Shown: piece by piece, positions 1 to 8,908 of the stretch
Layout of the letters: each line of letters opens with the position of its first letter
Numbering within the stretch: position 1 is the first letter of the stretch
Source of the DNA: an uncultured Acetatifactor sp.
Lineage (GTDB): Bacteria; Bacillota; Clostridia; Lachnospirales; Lachnospiraceae
NCBI GenBank assembly: GCA_947581865.1
Contig: CANPWA010000002.1
Location: 152,095 to 216,094 of the forward strand
Direction of reading: 5' to 3'
DNA length: 64,000 nucleotides
Made by a program: the position numbers and the translations under genes
Notes under the pieces: model-generated
The model's database searches: none
The model's input: the letters and a program-made list of their open reading frames with translations, nothing else
Told to the model about the DNA's origin: nothing

Positions 1-1145
1 GGGCGATCCTGGTGGTGCTCCTTTTGGTGGTCGCGGCGGCTTCCGTCGCCGGCATCCGCATGGCGGCTCCGATCCGGCAGATCACCCGGATCATTCAGGA
101 TACGGCAGAATTTAAGTTTACCGCCACGGAATACGGAGACAGATTGTGCAGTCTGAAGGATGAGACAGGCGACATGGCGCGGGCAGTCCGCAAAATGCGC
201 CAGGAACTGCGCAATATGGTCACCCTGATCCACACATCCTGCGATTCCCTGAACGGGAATATCGGGGGGCTGCGTCAGGCTTCCGGGCAGGTGAGCAGCA
301 GGGCAGAGAGTAATTCCGCCTGCATCCAGGAGATTTCCGCGGGCATGATGCAGACCTCCGACGGCACGGAACGGATCCGTGAGACGGTGGAGGAACTGCA
401 GCAAAACTCCAGGGATATCCGTGTATTGTCCCGGGACAGCAGGACGGTGGCGGAAGGGCTGGTCACGGATGCCGGTAAACTGGTGGACATGACCGCAAAG
501 GCCTCGGAGCAGATCCGGGAGATTTACGATAAGGCGAGAAAAGATACGGATATTGCCATCGAACATTCCAAGGCGGTGGACAAGATCAATCAGCTGACGG
601 ATGTGATCATGGAAATATCCACCCAGACCAATCTGCTGGCGTTGAACGCCTCCATAGAGGCGGCAAGAGCCGGAGAAGCCGGACGGGGCTTCTCCGTGGT
701 GGCATCCGAGATATCCACCCTTGCCAATCAGACCAATGCCGCGGTGGAGGACATCAACAATACGGTTTCCGAGGTGCATACCGCCGTGTCCGATATGTTG
801 AAATGTTTAAATACCCTGATGGAGTTCATGAACCAGAAGATCCTGCCCGACTATGACCGGTTCCATTCGGTGTGCGACAAGTATCAGAAGGATGCCTGTG
901 CCATGGGAGGCAGCATGGAGAAGGTGGACGGAACCATTGAACAGCTCACCCGGGAACTGGAGCATATCCTGGAAACGATCACTTCCATCAGCGGGACCAT
1001 CCGGGAATCCAGCCGCAGCATTCAGGAGATGGCAGAGGAAACCACCAGCATGGCTTCCGAAACGGTCAGCAACGCACAGCTCGCGACAGAGAGCGAGGAG
1101 ACCTTGCGGGGTTTGGAGGACATTGTGGGAAAATTCAGCCTGTGA
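1..1145 (+). CDS. Methyl-accepting chemotaxis protein, 3' part
   Basis: This is the C-terminal part of a chemoreceptor that would signal to CheA/CheW. The reading frame is open from the first bases and begins inside a hydrophobic stretch ([16 protein letters not shown]), which I read as the second membrane segment, so the sensor domain and true start lie outside the window. After it comes a HAMP-like region (about 70 codons) and then the long coiled-coil signalling domain. The conserved hairpin tip [20 protein letters not shown] sits at about 630-690. The frame ends in a normal stop, and rarA follows after a short gap. The family is certain; the ligand cannot be inferred because the sensing domain is missing. 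Confidence 0.93.
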   Translation, partial: AILVVLLLVVAAASVAGIRMAAPIRQITRIIQDTAEFKFTATEYGDRLCSLKDETGDMARAVRKMRQELRNMVTLIHTSCDSLNGNIGGLRQASGQVSSRAESNSACIQEISAGMMQTSDGTERIRETVEELQQNSRDIRVLSRDSRTVAEGLVTDAGKLVDMTAKASEQIREIYDKARKDTDIAIEHSKAVDKINQLTDVIMEISTQTNLLALNASIEAARAGEAGRGFSVVASEISTLANQTNAAVEDINNTVSEVHTAVSDMLKCLNTLMEFMNQKILPDYDRFHSVCDKYQKDACAMGGSMEKVDGTIEQLTRELEHILETITSISGTIRESSRSIQEMAEETTSMASETVSNAQLATESEETLRGLEDIVGKFSL

Positions 1146-1198
1146 CGCGGGAAGTATAGGATGTGCGCGGCGCCGGGAGGACATTTGGAGAAGACGGA

Positions 1199-2557
1199 AT
1201 GGATTTGTTTGAGTATATGCGCAGTACCAATATGGAAAAGGAGTCCCCTCTGGCGGCGCGGATGCGTCCCCGCACACTGGAGGAGGTCGTCGGGCAGGAG
1301 CACATCATCGGGCAGGACAAGCTGCTCTACCGCGCCATCAAGGCGGACAAGATCAGCTCGGTCATTTTTTACGGACCGCCCGGGACGGGCAAGACTACGC
1401 TTGCCAAAGTGATCGCCAACACCACCAGCGCGGAGTTTACCCAGATCAATGCCACGGTGGCAGGCAAAAAGGATATGGAGGATGTGGTGGAAAAGGCGAA
1501 GGATGTACAGGGGATGTACGGCAGACGCACGATCCTGTTCATCGACGAGATCCACCGTTTCAACAAGAGCCAGCAGGATTATCTTCTGCCCTTTGTGGAG
1601 GACGGCACCATTATTCTGATCGGGGCGACAACGGAAAATCCTTATTTTGAGGTGAACGGGGCATTGCTCTCCCGCTCCATCATATTTGAGTTAAAGCCGC
1701 TTCCGAGGGATGCGGTGAAGGAGCTTTTAAAAAAAGCCGTCTATGATGAGGAGCGGGGCATGGGCAGCTATCAGGCGGTGATCGAGGAGGATGCGCTGGA
1801 GTTTCTGGCGGATCTTTCCGGCGGGGATGCCAGGCATGCGCTCAATGCCGTGGAGCTTGGGGTTATGACCACGCCGCGGGGAGAGGACGGGAAGATCCAT
1901 CTCACGCTGGAGGTGGCGCAGGAGTGCATACAGAAGCGCGCAGTGCGCTATGACAAGAACGGTGACGACCACTATGACACCATTTCCGCGTTTATCAAGA
2001 GCATGCGGGGGTCAGATCCCGACGCGGCAGTGTATTATCTGGCGCGGATGCTTTATGCGGGAGAGAGTGTGACCTTTATCGCCAGGCGGATCATGATCTG
2101 TGCGTCGGAGGATGTGGGAAACGCCGATCCCATGGCGATGGTGGTTGCGGCAAACGCCTCCCTCGCCGTGGAGCGGGTGGGGATGCCGGAGGCGCAGATC
2201 ATTCTGTCCCAGGCGGCGTCCTATGTGGCATGTGCCCCCAAGTCCAACGCCTGTGTGGAGGCAATCTCCCAGGCGATGAGAGAGGTGGAAAAGAGCGGAA
2301 ATCTTCCCATCCCCGCGCATCTGCAGGACGCGCATTACAAGAGCTCCGCAAAGCTGGGGCGCGGCATCGGTTACAAGTACGCCCACGACTATCCCAACAA
2401 CTATGTGGAGCAGCAGTATCTTCCCTATGAACTGAGCGGGAGGGAATTCTATACGCCCTCAGGGAACGGCTATGAGGTGAAGATCCGGGAACATATGAAG
2501 CGCATCCGCAGCGAGGCGGCTGCGGGCGGCGGGACGCAGGAGACGGAGTCTCTTTAA
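1199..2557 (+). CDS. rarA: Replication-associated recombination protein A (RarA/MgsA AAA+ ATPase)
   Basis: RarA is a clamp-loader-like AAA+ ATPase that acts at stalled replication forks. The 452-residue product has Walker A (GPPGTGKTTLA), Walker B (ILFIDEIHRF) and the family's C-terminal oligomerisation region ending near YLPYELSGREFYTPSGNGYE. I chose the ATG at 1199 (MDLFEYMRS...), which has a GGAG 8 bases upstream. A GTG at 1163 in the same frame would add 12 residues, but they do not resemble the family. The last bases overlap the convergent DUF4364 gene by four bases. The length is usual for clostridial RarA. Confidence 0.95.
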   Translation: MDLFEYMRSTNMEKESPLAARMRPRTLEEVVGQEHIIGQDKLLYRAIKADKISSVIFYGPPGTGKTTLAKVIANTTSAEFTQINATVAGKKDMEDVVEKAKDVQGMYGRRTILFIDEIHRFNKSQQDYLLPFVEDGTIILIGATTENPYFEVNGALLSRSIIFELKPLPRDAVKELLKKAVYDEERGMGSYQAVIEEDALEFLADLSGGDARHALNAVELGVMTTPRGEDGKIHLTLEVAQECIQKRAVRYDKNGDDHYDTISAFIKSMRGSDPDAAVYYLARMLYAGESVTFIARRIMICASEDVGNADPMAMVVAANASLAVERVGMPEAQIILSQAASYVACAPKSNACVEAISQAMREVEKSGNLPIPAHLQDAHYKSSAKLGRGIGYKYAHDYPNNYVEQQYLPYELSGREFYTPSGNGYEVKIREHMKRIRSEAAAGGGTQETESL

Positions 2558-3069
2558 AAAAGCTCCTGTATCAGATATTGATAGACGGATTCGTTTTTTT
2601 TCTGCCAGTTGGCACAGATGGCGGCGGCGAGTTCCTCCGTGGGGACGGAGAGAGTGATGTCCACGAGGGTGATGTCCCTGTCCTTTGCCACAAGTCTTGT
2701 CTCAAATTCCCCCGAAGTGGATTTGTAATAATTCCCCTGGACGGAGAGTTCATTGCGCAGGGTCAGCTCATGCTCTTTGAGGTAGCTGTCGATCTCCTGT
2801 TTGATGGAGTCTCCGATATGTTTGTCAAAATAATGAAGCGTCTGTATGCCTTCCTCGGTGATGGCAAGCTGGGTGCGGTTTCCCATGGGCCGGGAGGAGA
2901 GCATGCCCGCCTCGGCCAGCTCCGCGAACGCCTGCTGCAGAGTCAGAAAGTTTGTATACTCCCGCTCCAGGATAAAATCGCTGACCTGTGCCTTGGTGAG
3001 AGGGAAGGTCACGCGGTTGAGCATATATAGCACGATCAGTTTATAGAGAGTAAGAGGATCCTGTAACAT
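2554..3069 (-). CDS. DUF4364 family protein
   Basis: This 171-residue protein matches the pattern of DUF4364, a family found mainly in Clostridia whose exact role is not established. The N-terminal half (LTLYKLIVLYMLNRVTFPLTK, then ...QQAFAELAEAGML) reads like a winged-helix DNA-binding fold. The C-terminal half is mixed alpha/beta. A regulatory role is therefore plausible but is an inference. The gene is convergent with rarA, sharing four bases at the stop codons, and lies downstream of the radical SAM gene on the same strand with a gap of under 50 bases, so the two may be co-transcribed. Confidence 0.82.
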   Translation of the reverse strand: MLQDPLTLYKLIVLYMLNRVTFPLTKAQVSDFILEREYTNFLTLQQAFAELAEAGMLSSRPMGNRTQLAITEEGIQTLHYFDKHIGDSIKQEIDSYLKEHELTLRNELSVQGNYYKSTSGEFETRLVAKDRDITLVDITLSVPTEELAAAICANWQKKNESVYQYLIQELF

Positions 3070-3115
3070 TTCCGCTCCTTTTCTTTGTCCGATTCCCGGC
3101 CGGTCTGCCGGGATA

Positions 3116-4081
3116 CTATTCTCCTGATGAAAATAAATCCCCCTGCATCACATTTTGTGTCCGCATCCGCATATGGAGGCTGTTCAGCACGCCCCGCTTG
3201 TCCGTACTCCATCCGGGGGCGAGAAGCTGTCTGCGCGAGCCGTCTCCGGTGAGCCGGTGAAGCACGATCTCAGGGGAGAGAAGGCGTATGCAGCGGATGA
3301 GGATCCGAAGATATTCCTCCCGTGTCAGGGGAACGGGCTTCGGGGAAGGACCCCGCAGATACCATGTCCCCAGATCGGTTCCCTCCAGAAAATGGAGGAG
3401 CTGCAGTTTGACGCCAAAGGGCATGACGCGGTTGAGCCAGGTGACGCTCTCATACATCATTTCCTCCGTCTCCCCCGGCAGCCCGAGGATCAGATGGACG
3501 ATGACGGGGATGCCGATCTGTCTTAGCCTGTCGCATGCCTCCTCAAAGCAGGGGAGGGAATACCCCCTGCGGACCAGGGCGGCAGTCTGTTCATGGATGC
3601 TCTGCAGTCCCAGCTCTATCCAGATAAATTTATGGGGATATACCGCTTTCAATTCTTCCAGAAGTATGAGCACTTCGGGGGGCAGGCAGTCCGGACGGGT
3701 GGCGACGGAGATGCCGCAGACCAAAGGATGCGCCAGTGCCGCGCAGTACACCCGGCGCAGCCAGTCCACCGGGGCATAGGTGTTGGTGTATGCCTGAAAA
3801 TAAGCGATCAGGCAGGCGCCTTCCCCCGGGGTAAATTTGTCTTTGAGGCGCTCCAAGCCTTCTGCCAGCTGTTCCTCCACGCTTTTTCCCGCGATGTCCA
3901 CGGCGAAATCACCGCTTCCTCCCGCGCTGCAGAAGATACAGCCCCGAGTGCCCAGCGTGCCGTCCCGGTTGGGGCAGGTCATGTGGGCATTCAGGGCTAT
4001 TTTGTAGCATTTACGGCCCAGAGTGTTTTTGCACCAGGCGTCCAGGGAGTAATAGGGTTTTCCGTGCCAGTCGTTCTGCAT
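3116..4081 (-). CDS. TIGR01212-type radical SAM protein (YhcC-like)
   Basis: This 321-residue protein belongs to the YhcC/TIGR01212 radical SAM group. The cluster-binding cysteines lie in the atypical arrangement CPNRDGTLGTRGCIFC near residues 35-50. The opening NDWHGKPYYSLDAWCKNTLG... is typical of the family, as is the LILGLPGETEEMMYES motif. It presumably binds a 4Fe-4S cluster and S-adenosylmethionine in the cytoplasm; the substrate of this clade is not firmly known. It lies between malic enzyme upstream and DUF4364 downstream, all on the minus strand. The length is full and there is no sign of damage. Confidence 0.88.
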   Translation of the reverse strand: MQNDWHGKPYYSLDAWCKNTLGRKCYKIALNAHMTCPNRDGTLGTRGCIFCSAGGSGDFAVDIAGKSVEEQLAEGLERLKDKFTPGEGACLIAYFQAYTNTYAPVDWLRRVYCAALAHPLVCGISVATRPDCLPPEVLILLEELKAVYPHKFIWIELGLQSIHEQTAALVRRGYSLPCFEEACDRLRQIGIPVIVHLILGLPGETEEMMYESVTWLNRVMPFGVKLQLLHFLEGTDLGTWYLRGPSPKPVPLTREEYLRILIRCIRLLSPEIVLHRLTGDGSRRQLLAPGWSTDKRGVLNSLHMRMRTQNVMQGDLFSSGE

Positions 4082-4129
4082 CTTTTCTCCCCTCTGCTTT
4101 CGTCAGATCTTCGTGTGACGGATGCGGGT

Positions 4130-5284
4130 TTATCGCACGATATGGGATTTTACCGCTTCGGCTACCAGCTCCGCAACCCTGGGATCAAAGGCCTCGGGCA
4201 TGATATTGTCCTCGTTTAATTCCTCGTCGGACACCAGCCCGGCGATGGCGTCTGCGGCGGCAAGCTTCATCTCATCGGTGATCTGCGCAGCGCGCCCCTC
4301 CAGCGCGCCCTTAAAGATCCCGGGGAAGGCGACCACATTGTTGACCTGGTTGGGAAAATCGCTCCTTCCGGTGCCCACCACCCTTGCCCCGGCAGCTTTT
4401 GCGGCGTCGGGCATGATCTCGGGCACGGGATTTGCCATGGCAAAGAGGATGGCATCCCGGTTCATGGAGGCGACCATCTCAGGGCTGACAATGCCGGGGG
4501 CAGATACGCCCACAAAGATGTCGGCGCCCTTCATGGCGTCCGCGAGAGTGCCGTGTTCGTTGCCTAAGTTCGTCACCTCCGTCATCTTCTGCTGCATCCA
4601 GTTGAGCCCTTCCGTGTCCTTAGAGACGATGCCCATCTTGTCGCACAGGATGATATTAGGAAATCCGTAGGTGAGAAGCAGCCGGGTGATCGCCACGCCC
4701 GCGCTGCCCGCGCCGTTTACCACCACGCGGCAGTTTTCTTTTTTCTTGCCCACCACCTTCAGGGCGTTGATGATGCCGGCGAGTACCACGATGGCGGTTC
4801 CGTGCTGGTCGTCATGGAATACGGGGATGTCCAGCGACGCCTTGAGCCGTTCCTCGATCTCGAAGCAGCGGGGGGCGCTGATGTCCTCCAGATTGATGCC
4901 GCCGAACCCGGGGGCAAGCCAGGTCACGGCTTTGATGATCTCCTCGGTGTCCTGGGTGTCCAGACAGATAGGCACGGCGTTGACGCCGCCAAATTCCTTG
5001 AACAGGACTGCCTTGCCCTCCATCACGGGCATGGCGGCATGGGGACCGATATTTCCGAGCCCCAGCACTGCGCTGCCGTCGGAGACAACCGCCACGGTGT
5101 TTGCCTTCATGGTGTAGGTATAGGCGGCTTCCTTATCCCGGGCGATGACTCTGCAGGGCTCCGCAACGCCGGGGGTGTAGCACAGAGCCAGATCCTCCCT
5201 GGAGTTTACGGGTGCCTTGGAGACAGTCTCCAGCTTGCCGTTCCACTGTTTATGTAATTCCAAAGCTTTTTCATTGGTCGTCAT
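4130..5284 (-). CDS. NAD(P)-dependent malic enzyme (oxaloacetate-decarboxylating)
   Basis: Malic enzyme converts malate to pyruvate and CO2 with reduction of NAD(P). The 384-residue protein is the short bacterial form. Family signatures visible are CYTPGVAEPCR near residues 34-44, the lysine-containing segment AYTYTMKANTVAVVSDGSAV, FHDDQHGTAIVV and the nucleotide-binding VVNGAGSAGVAITRLL. The gene has its own promoter immediately upstream (5323-5351, minus strand). It is divergent from glyA. The cofactor preference (NAD or NADP) cannot be told with confidence from sequence alone. Confidence 0.93.
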   Translation of the reverse strand: MTTNEKALELHKQWNGKLETVSKAPVNSREDLALCYTPGVAEPCRVIARDKEAAYTYTMKANTVAVVSDGSAVLGLGNIGPHAAMPVMEGKAVLFKEFGGVNAVPICLDTQDTEEIIKAVTWLAPGFGGINLEDISAPRCFEIEERLKASLDIPVFHDDQHGTAIVVLAGIINALKVVGKKKENCRVVVNGAGSAGVAITRLLLTYGFPNIILCDKMGIVSKDTEGLNWMQQKMTEVTNLGNEHGTLADAMKGADIFVGVSAPGIVSPEMVASMNRDAILFAMANPVPEIMPDAAKAAGARVVGTGRSDFPNQVNNVVAFPGIFKGALEGRAAQITDEMKLAAADAIAGLVSDEELNEDNIMPEAFDPRVAELVAEAVKSHIVR

Positions 5285-5322
5285 GGCGATACCTCTTTTC
5301 TAAGGATTTTTGATATGTGTTT

Positions 5323-5351
5323 ATTATAGACCAGGCTATAGGTTATTGCAA
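5323..5351 (-). promoter_or_regulatory. Sigma-A type promoter of the malic enzyme gene
   Basis: On the minus strand a TTGCAA -35 box (5346-5351) is followed by a 17-base spacer and a perfect TATAAT -10 box (5323-5328). It lies about 40 bases upstream of the malic enzyme start and points towards it. Confidence 0.72.
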
Positions 5352-5409
5352 ATAGTTTGTTGGTTTTGAATGCAGATCGGTGCGGGATGGTGCGGGTTTC
5401 AATATTTCC

Positions 5410-5438
5410 TTTTCAAGAGCAAAAAGATATGATATAAT
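5410..5438 (+). promoter_or_regulatory. Probable glyA promoter
   Basis: A perfect TATAAT (5433-5438) lies 17 bases downstream of a weak -35 box (TTTTCA, 5410-5415). The predicted leader to glyA is about 85 bases and contains no riboswitch that I recognise. The poor -35 box suggests either activator dependence or that another hexamer is used. Confidence 0.45.
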
Positions 5439-5530
5439 GAGCAATAGTGTAAACAGTGTGCCTGTGCATCCAGGTGCGGGGCATACGACAGCGGGAAAAT
5501 ATAAAACTACATAATACAGGAGGACGAGGA

Positions 5531-6769
5531 ATGTATTCATTGGATGACGTAAAGCTTGTGGATCCCGAGATCGCGCAGGCGATCGTGGACGAGCAGGCGA
5601 GGCAGAACAGCCACATTGAGCTGATCGCTTCCGAGAACTGGGTGAGCAGGGCAGTGATGGCTGCCATGGGAAGCCCCCTCACCAACAAATATGCGGAAGG
5701 CTACCCCGGCAAGAGATATTACGGCGGCTGTGAGTGCGTGGATGTGGTGGAGAATCTGGCGATCGAGAGGGCGAAGAAACTCTTTGGCTGCGATTACGCG
5801 AACGTGCAGCCCCACTCCGGCGCGCAGGCGAACATGGCGGTACAGTTTGCGGTATGTAAGCCCGGGGACACCATCATGGGCATGAATCTTGACCACGGCG
5901 GACATCTGACCCACGGAAGCCCCGTGAACATGTCCGGAAAATATTTCCACATCGTTCCCTATGGCGTAAATGACGACGGCTTTATCGACTATGACAAACT
6001 GCGCAGTATCGCGCTGGAGGCGAAGCCCAAGATGATCATCGCGGGCGCGTCCGCCTATGCGCGCACCATTGATTTTGCGAAGTTCCGCGAGGTTGCCGAC
6101 GAGGTGGGCGCTGTGCTCATGGTGGACATGGCGCATATCGCCGGGCTGGTGGCGGCAGGGCTGCATCCCAGCCCCATCCCCTATGCGGATGTGGTGACCA
6201 CCACCACCCACAAGACGCTCCGCGGTCCCCGCGGCGGTCTGATCCTGTGCAATCAGGAGGCGGCCGACAGGTTTAATTTCAACAAGGCGATCTTCCCCGG
6301 CATTCAGGGAGGACCCCTGATGCACGTCATCGCCGCAAAGGCTGTCTGCTTTAAGGAGGCTTTGAGCGATGACTTCAAGACCTACCAGAAGGGCATCATC
6401 GACAATGCCCAGGCGCTGTGCAGGGGGCTGATGAGCAGAGGGATCAAGATCGTGTCCGGCGGCACGGACAATCATCTGATGCTGGTGGATCTGACCAACT
6501 TCGGGCTCACCGGAAAGGCGGTGGAAAAACTTTTGGATGCCGCGCACATCACCTGCAACAAGAACACCATTCCCAACGATCCCCAGTCGCCTTTCGTGAC
6601 CAGCGGTGTGCGTTTGGGCACGCCCGCGGTGACTTCCAGAGGCATGAACACGGAGGATATGGACCGTATTGCGGATGCCATCGCCATGGTGATCAAGGGC
6701 GGTGAGAGCAAGGTGCCCGAGGCGAGGGCGATCGTCCAGACTTTGACAGACAAGTACCCTCTTGGATAA
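5531..6769 (+). CDS. glyA: Serine hydroxymethyltransferase
   Basis: GlyA interconverts serine and glycine using tetrahydrofolate and pyridoxal phosphate, feeding one-carbon metabolism. The 412-residue protein carries the PLP-lysine motif [14 protein letters not shown], the N-terminal [11 protein letters not shown] and [15 protein letters not shown] segments, and the substrate region [16 protein letters not shown] ([17 protein letters not shown]). The start at 5531 is preceded by an excellent AGGAGGACGAGG ribosome site; an upstream in-frame extension to 5456 lacks one. It is monocistronic by spacing, with a terminator candidate and a long hairpin downstream. Confidence 0.97.
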   Translation: MYSLDDVKLVDPEIAQAIVDEQARQNSHIELIASENWVSRAVMAAMGSPLTNKYAEGYPGKRYYGGCECVDVVENLAIERAKKLFGCDYANVQPHSGAQANMAVQFAVCKPGDTIMGMNLDHGGHLTHGSPVNMSGKYFHIVPYGVNDDGFIDYDKLRSIALEAKPKMIIAGASAYARTIDFAKFREVADEVGAVLMVDMAHIAGLVAAGLHPSPIPYADVVTTTTHKTLRGPRGGLILCNQEAADRFNFNKAIFPGIQGGPLMHVIAAKAVCFKEALSDDFKTYQKGIIDNAQALCRGLMSRGIKIVSGGTDNHLMLVDLTNFGLTGKAVEKLLDAAHITCNKNTIPNDPQSPFVTSGVRLGTPAVTSRGMNTEDMDRIADAIAMVIKGGESKVPEARAIVQTLTDKYPLG

Positions 6770-6775
6770 AAGGAT

Positions 6776-6800
6776 ACGGCGGGGATGACGCTGCCGTTTT
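6776..6800 (+). terminator. Possible intrinsic terminator of glyA
   Basis: A short ACGGC / GCCGT stem with a 12-base loop is followed by TTTT and then an A/T-rich stretch, directly after the glyA stop codon. The stem is weak, so this is a tentative call; the stronger hairpin just downstream may share the work. Confidence 0.45.
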
Positions 6801-6811
6801 AATTCAAGACA

Positions 6812-6862
6812 GGAAACAGGAGGCATCCCGGGTGTACGGTATCCCGGATGCCTCCTGTTTCC
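6812..6862 (+). repeat. Long near-perfect inverted repeat downstream of glyA
   Basis: The left arm starting GGAAACAGGAGGCATCC pairs with the right arm ending GGATGCCTCCTGTTTCC. About 20 base pairs form with one bulged C and a loop of about 10 bases. No T-run follows, so it is not a classic terminator. The left arm hides a Shine-Dalgarno-like AGGAGG. The remaining sequence up to about 7010 has A/T-rich short repeats (TCAGCATTATAT occurs twice) and no gene that I can see. Confidence 0.8.
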
Positions 6863-7016
6863 ATCATATCTCGGAATCATCTCAGCATTATATCAGCATT
6901 ATATATCATTATATATTAGGAAGTAATTCAGAGAGACGGCGACGGGGGAAGGCGGTCTGTGGGACGCTCTTTTGGGAGCGCGAAAGGAAAATGATGTAAA
7001 TATAGATAAATTTGTC

Positions 7017-7045
7017 TTGTGTATTTTGGGATTATGTGCTAAAAT
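7017..7045 (+). promoter_or_regulatory. Promoter of the ACT-hom-aspartate kinase operon
   Basis: TTGTGT (7017-7022), a 17-base spacer and TAAAAT (7040-7045) form a plausible sigma-A promoter about 60 bases upstream of the ACT-domain gene. The leader is too short for a T-box, and no threonine or methionine attenuator peptide was found. Confidence 0.5.
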
Positions 7046-7105
7046 ATCTTTCGTTGAAAAACAAGTGTCCGCTCCACACACACAAACGGGCAATGAGGTA
7101 TGGTT

Positions 7106-7549
7106 ATGGGAGAGACAGCGAAGTATTTTGTGGTGCGCCGCAAGGCGATTCCCGAGGTGCTGTTAAAAGTGGTTGAGGCGAAACAGCTGCTGGAGTCGGA
7201 AAAAGTTTTGACGGTTCAGGAGGCTGTTGACGCGGTGGGAATCAGCCGCAGTTCTTTTTATAAGTACAAAGACGATATTTTTCAGTTCCACGACAACGCC
7301 CAGGGGACAACCTTCACCCTCACGTTCCAGATGGATGACGAGCCGGGGCTTTTGTCGGATGTGCTTAAGATCATCGCGGAATATCAGGCGAATATCCTGA
7401 CCATCCATCAGAGCATTCCCATTAACGGGATCGCGTCCTTAAGTTTAAGTGTCCAGGTGCTCAAGACCACGGGCAATATCTCCCGGATGGTGGAGACCAT
7501 GGAACGTCAGAAGGGTGTGCATCATGTGAAGATCCTCGCCAGGGAGTAG
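7106..7549 (+). CDS. ACT domain protein (UPF0735/PheB-like)
   Basis: This 147-residue protein has an N-terminal helical segment resembling a small HTH (VQEAVDAVGISRSSFYKYKDD) and a C-terminal ACT domain (TLTFQMDDEPGLLSDVLKIIAEYQ). ACT domains bind amino acids. The UPF0735 family commonly sits beside homoserine dehydrogenase, so a regulatory role in aspartate-family synthesis is a reasonable inference, not shown. The start at 7106 was chosen over the ATG at 7100 because GAGG lies 7 bases before it and only 1 base before 7100. It is the first gene of a probable three-gene operon with hom and aspartate kinase. Confidence 0.88.
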   Translation: MGETAKYFVVRRKAIPEVLLKVVEAKQLLESEKVLTVQEAVDAVGISRSSFYKYKDDIFQFHDNAQGTTFTLTFQMDDEPGLLSDVLKIIAEYQANILTIHQSIPINGIASLSLSVQVLKTTGNISRMVETMERQKGVHHVKILARE

Positions 7550-7653
7550 GGATTGGGAAGGACGGAAGATATGAGCCGGAGGGACGCAAAAACGATATCC
7601 GGAGGGACGGATCCAAAAAAGAGAAAGAGAAAGACAGGGAAAAGGAGACAGAC

Positions 7654-8865
7654 ATGATCAATGTGGCAGTTTTAGGATACGGCACCGTGGGAAGCGGCGT
7701 TGTGGAAGTCATTGAGAAGAACAAGGATATGGTGAACAAGAAGTCCGGACAGGAGCTTCGTGTAAAATATATTCTGGATCTGAGGGATTTCCCCGGGGAT
7801 CCTTATGCGGACCGGGTGATCCATGATTTCGATAAGATTGTGAACGATGACGAGGTGGCGATCGTCTGCGAGACCATGGGCGGTGTGGGAGCCGCCTATC
7901 AGTTCACGAAGGCGGCGCTGGAGAAAGGAAAGAGTGTCTGCACCTCCAACAAGGAGCTGGTGGCAAAACACGGCCCGGAGCTTCTGCGGCTTGCCCATGC
8001 GCACAACTGCAATTATCTCTTTGAGGCCAGCGTAGGCGGCGGCATCCCCATCATCCGTCCCCTCAACTATTCCCTGACGGCGGAGCGCATCGAGGCCATC
8101 ACGGGTATTTTAAACGGCACCACCAACTATATCCTGACCAAGATGGAGCAGGACGGCGCCGACTTTGAGAGCGTGCTGAAGGAGGCGCAGGAGAAGGGGT
8201 ATGCGGAGCGCAATCCGGAAGCGGATGTGGAGGGGCATGACGCCTGCCGCAAGATTGCCATTCTTTCTTCTCTGATGACCGGAAAGAATGTGGATTCCGA
8301 AAAGATCTATACGGAGGGCATCACGAAGGTGACTGCCGATGATTTTGTGTACGCTAAGGCAGCGGGCAGATCCATCAAGCTGCTCGCCAGGAGCAGGGTG
8401 CTGGGCGAGGACGAGGTGCTTGCCATGGTCGCGCCCTTTATGATCGACAAAAGCCACCCCCTTGCCATGGTAAACGGCGTGTTTAACGCGGTGTTCGTCA
8501 CCGGCAATATGCTGGGCGACTCCATGTACTATGGCCGCGGGGCAGGAAAACTCCCCACCGCCAGCGCGGTGGTGTCGGACGTGGTGGACTGTGCAAGACA
8601 TCTGGGCAGGATCATCATGTGCTTCTGGGAGGATAAGGATGCGCACATCGCGGACATCTCCGGGGTGGAGACAGCCTGGTTCGTGCGCGTGAAGACCTCC
8701 GCATTGCAGCAGGCACAGGCAGCCCTGGGAGCGGTCAGAACTCTGGAGGTGCCCGGGCGCAGTGAGGACAGAGCGCTCTTTACAAAGCCTATGAAGGAGA
8801 GCGAGTTTGCGAAAAAGTGCGGGGAGCTTGGCAGTGACGTTCTTGGCACGCTCCGTTTATATTAG
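7654..8865 (+). CDS. hom: Homoserine dehydrogenase
   Basis: This enzyme reduces aspartate semialdehyde to homoserine, the branch point to threonine and methionine. The 403-residue protein begins with a Rossmann nucleotide site (VAVLGYGTVGSGVVEV). It carries the family motif GGGIPIIRPL and the catalytic-lysine region TNYILTKM...GYAERNPEADVEGHDACRKIAIL. A C-terminal ACT-like region (ISGVETAWFVRVKT...) follows and is likely the feedback site. A strong AAAAGGAGA precedes the ATG. It is followed after 43 bases by aspartate kinase, so the committing and branching steps are encoded together. Confidence 0.96.
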   Translation: MINVAVLGYGTVGSGVVEVIEKNKDMVNKKSGQELRVKYILDLRDFPGDPYADRVIHDFDKIVNDDEVAIVCETMGGVGAAYQFTKAALEKGKSVCTSNKELVAKHGPELLRLAHAHNCNYLFEASVGGGIPIIRPLNYSLTAERIEAITGILNGTTNYILTKMEQDGADFESVLKEAQEKGYAERNPEADVEGHDACRKIAILSSLMTGKNVDSEKIYTEGITKVTADDFVYAKAAGRSIKLLARSRVLGEDEVLAMVAPFMIDKSHPLAMVNGVFNAVFVTGNMLGDSMYYGRGAGKLPTASAVVSDVVDCARHLGRIIMCFWEDKDAHIADISGVETAWFVRVKTSALQQAQAALGAVRTLEVPGRSEDRALFTKPMKESEFAKKCGELGSDVLGTLRLY

Positions 8866-8908
8866 AAAGAAGAATAACAATATATAGTTTAGGATCGGGG
8901 AGGAAAAA

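Noticed and set aside
5439..5530. Riboswitch in the glyA leader
   Set aside because: Only short imperfect stems are visible, and none of the conserved cores of glycine, SAM or THF riboswitches.
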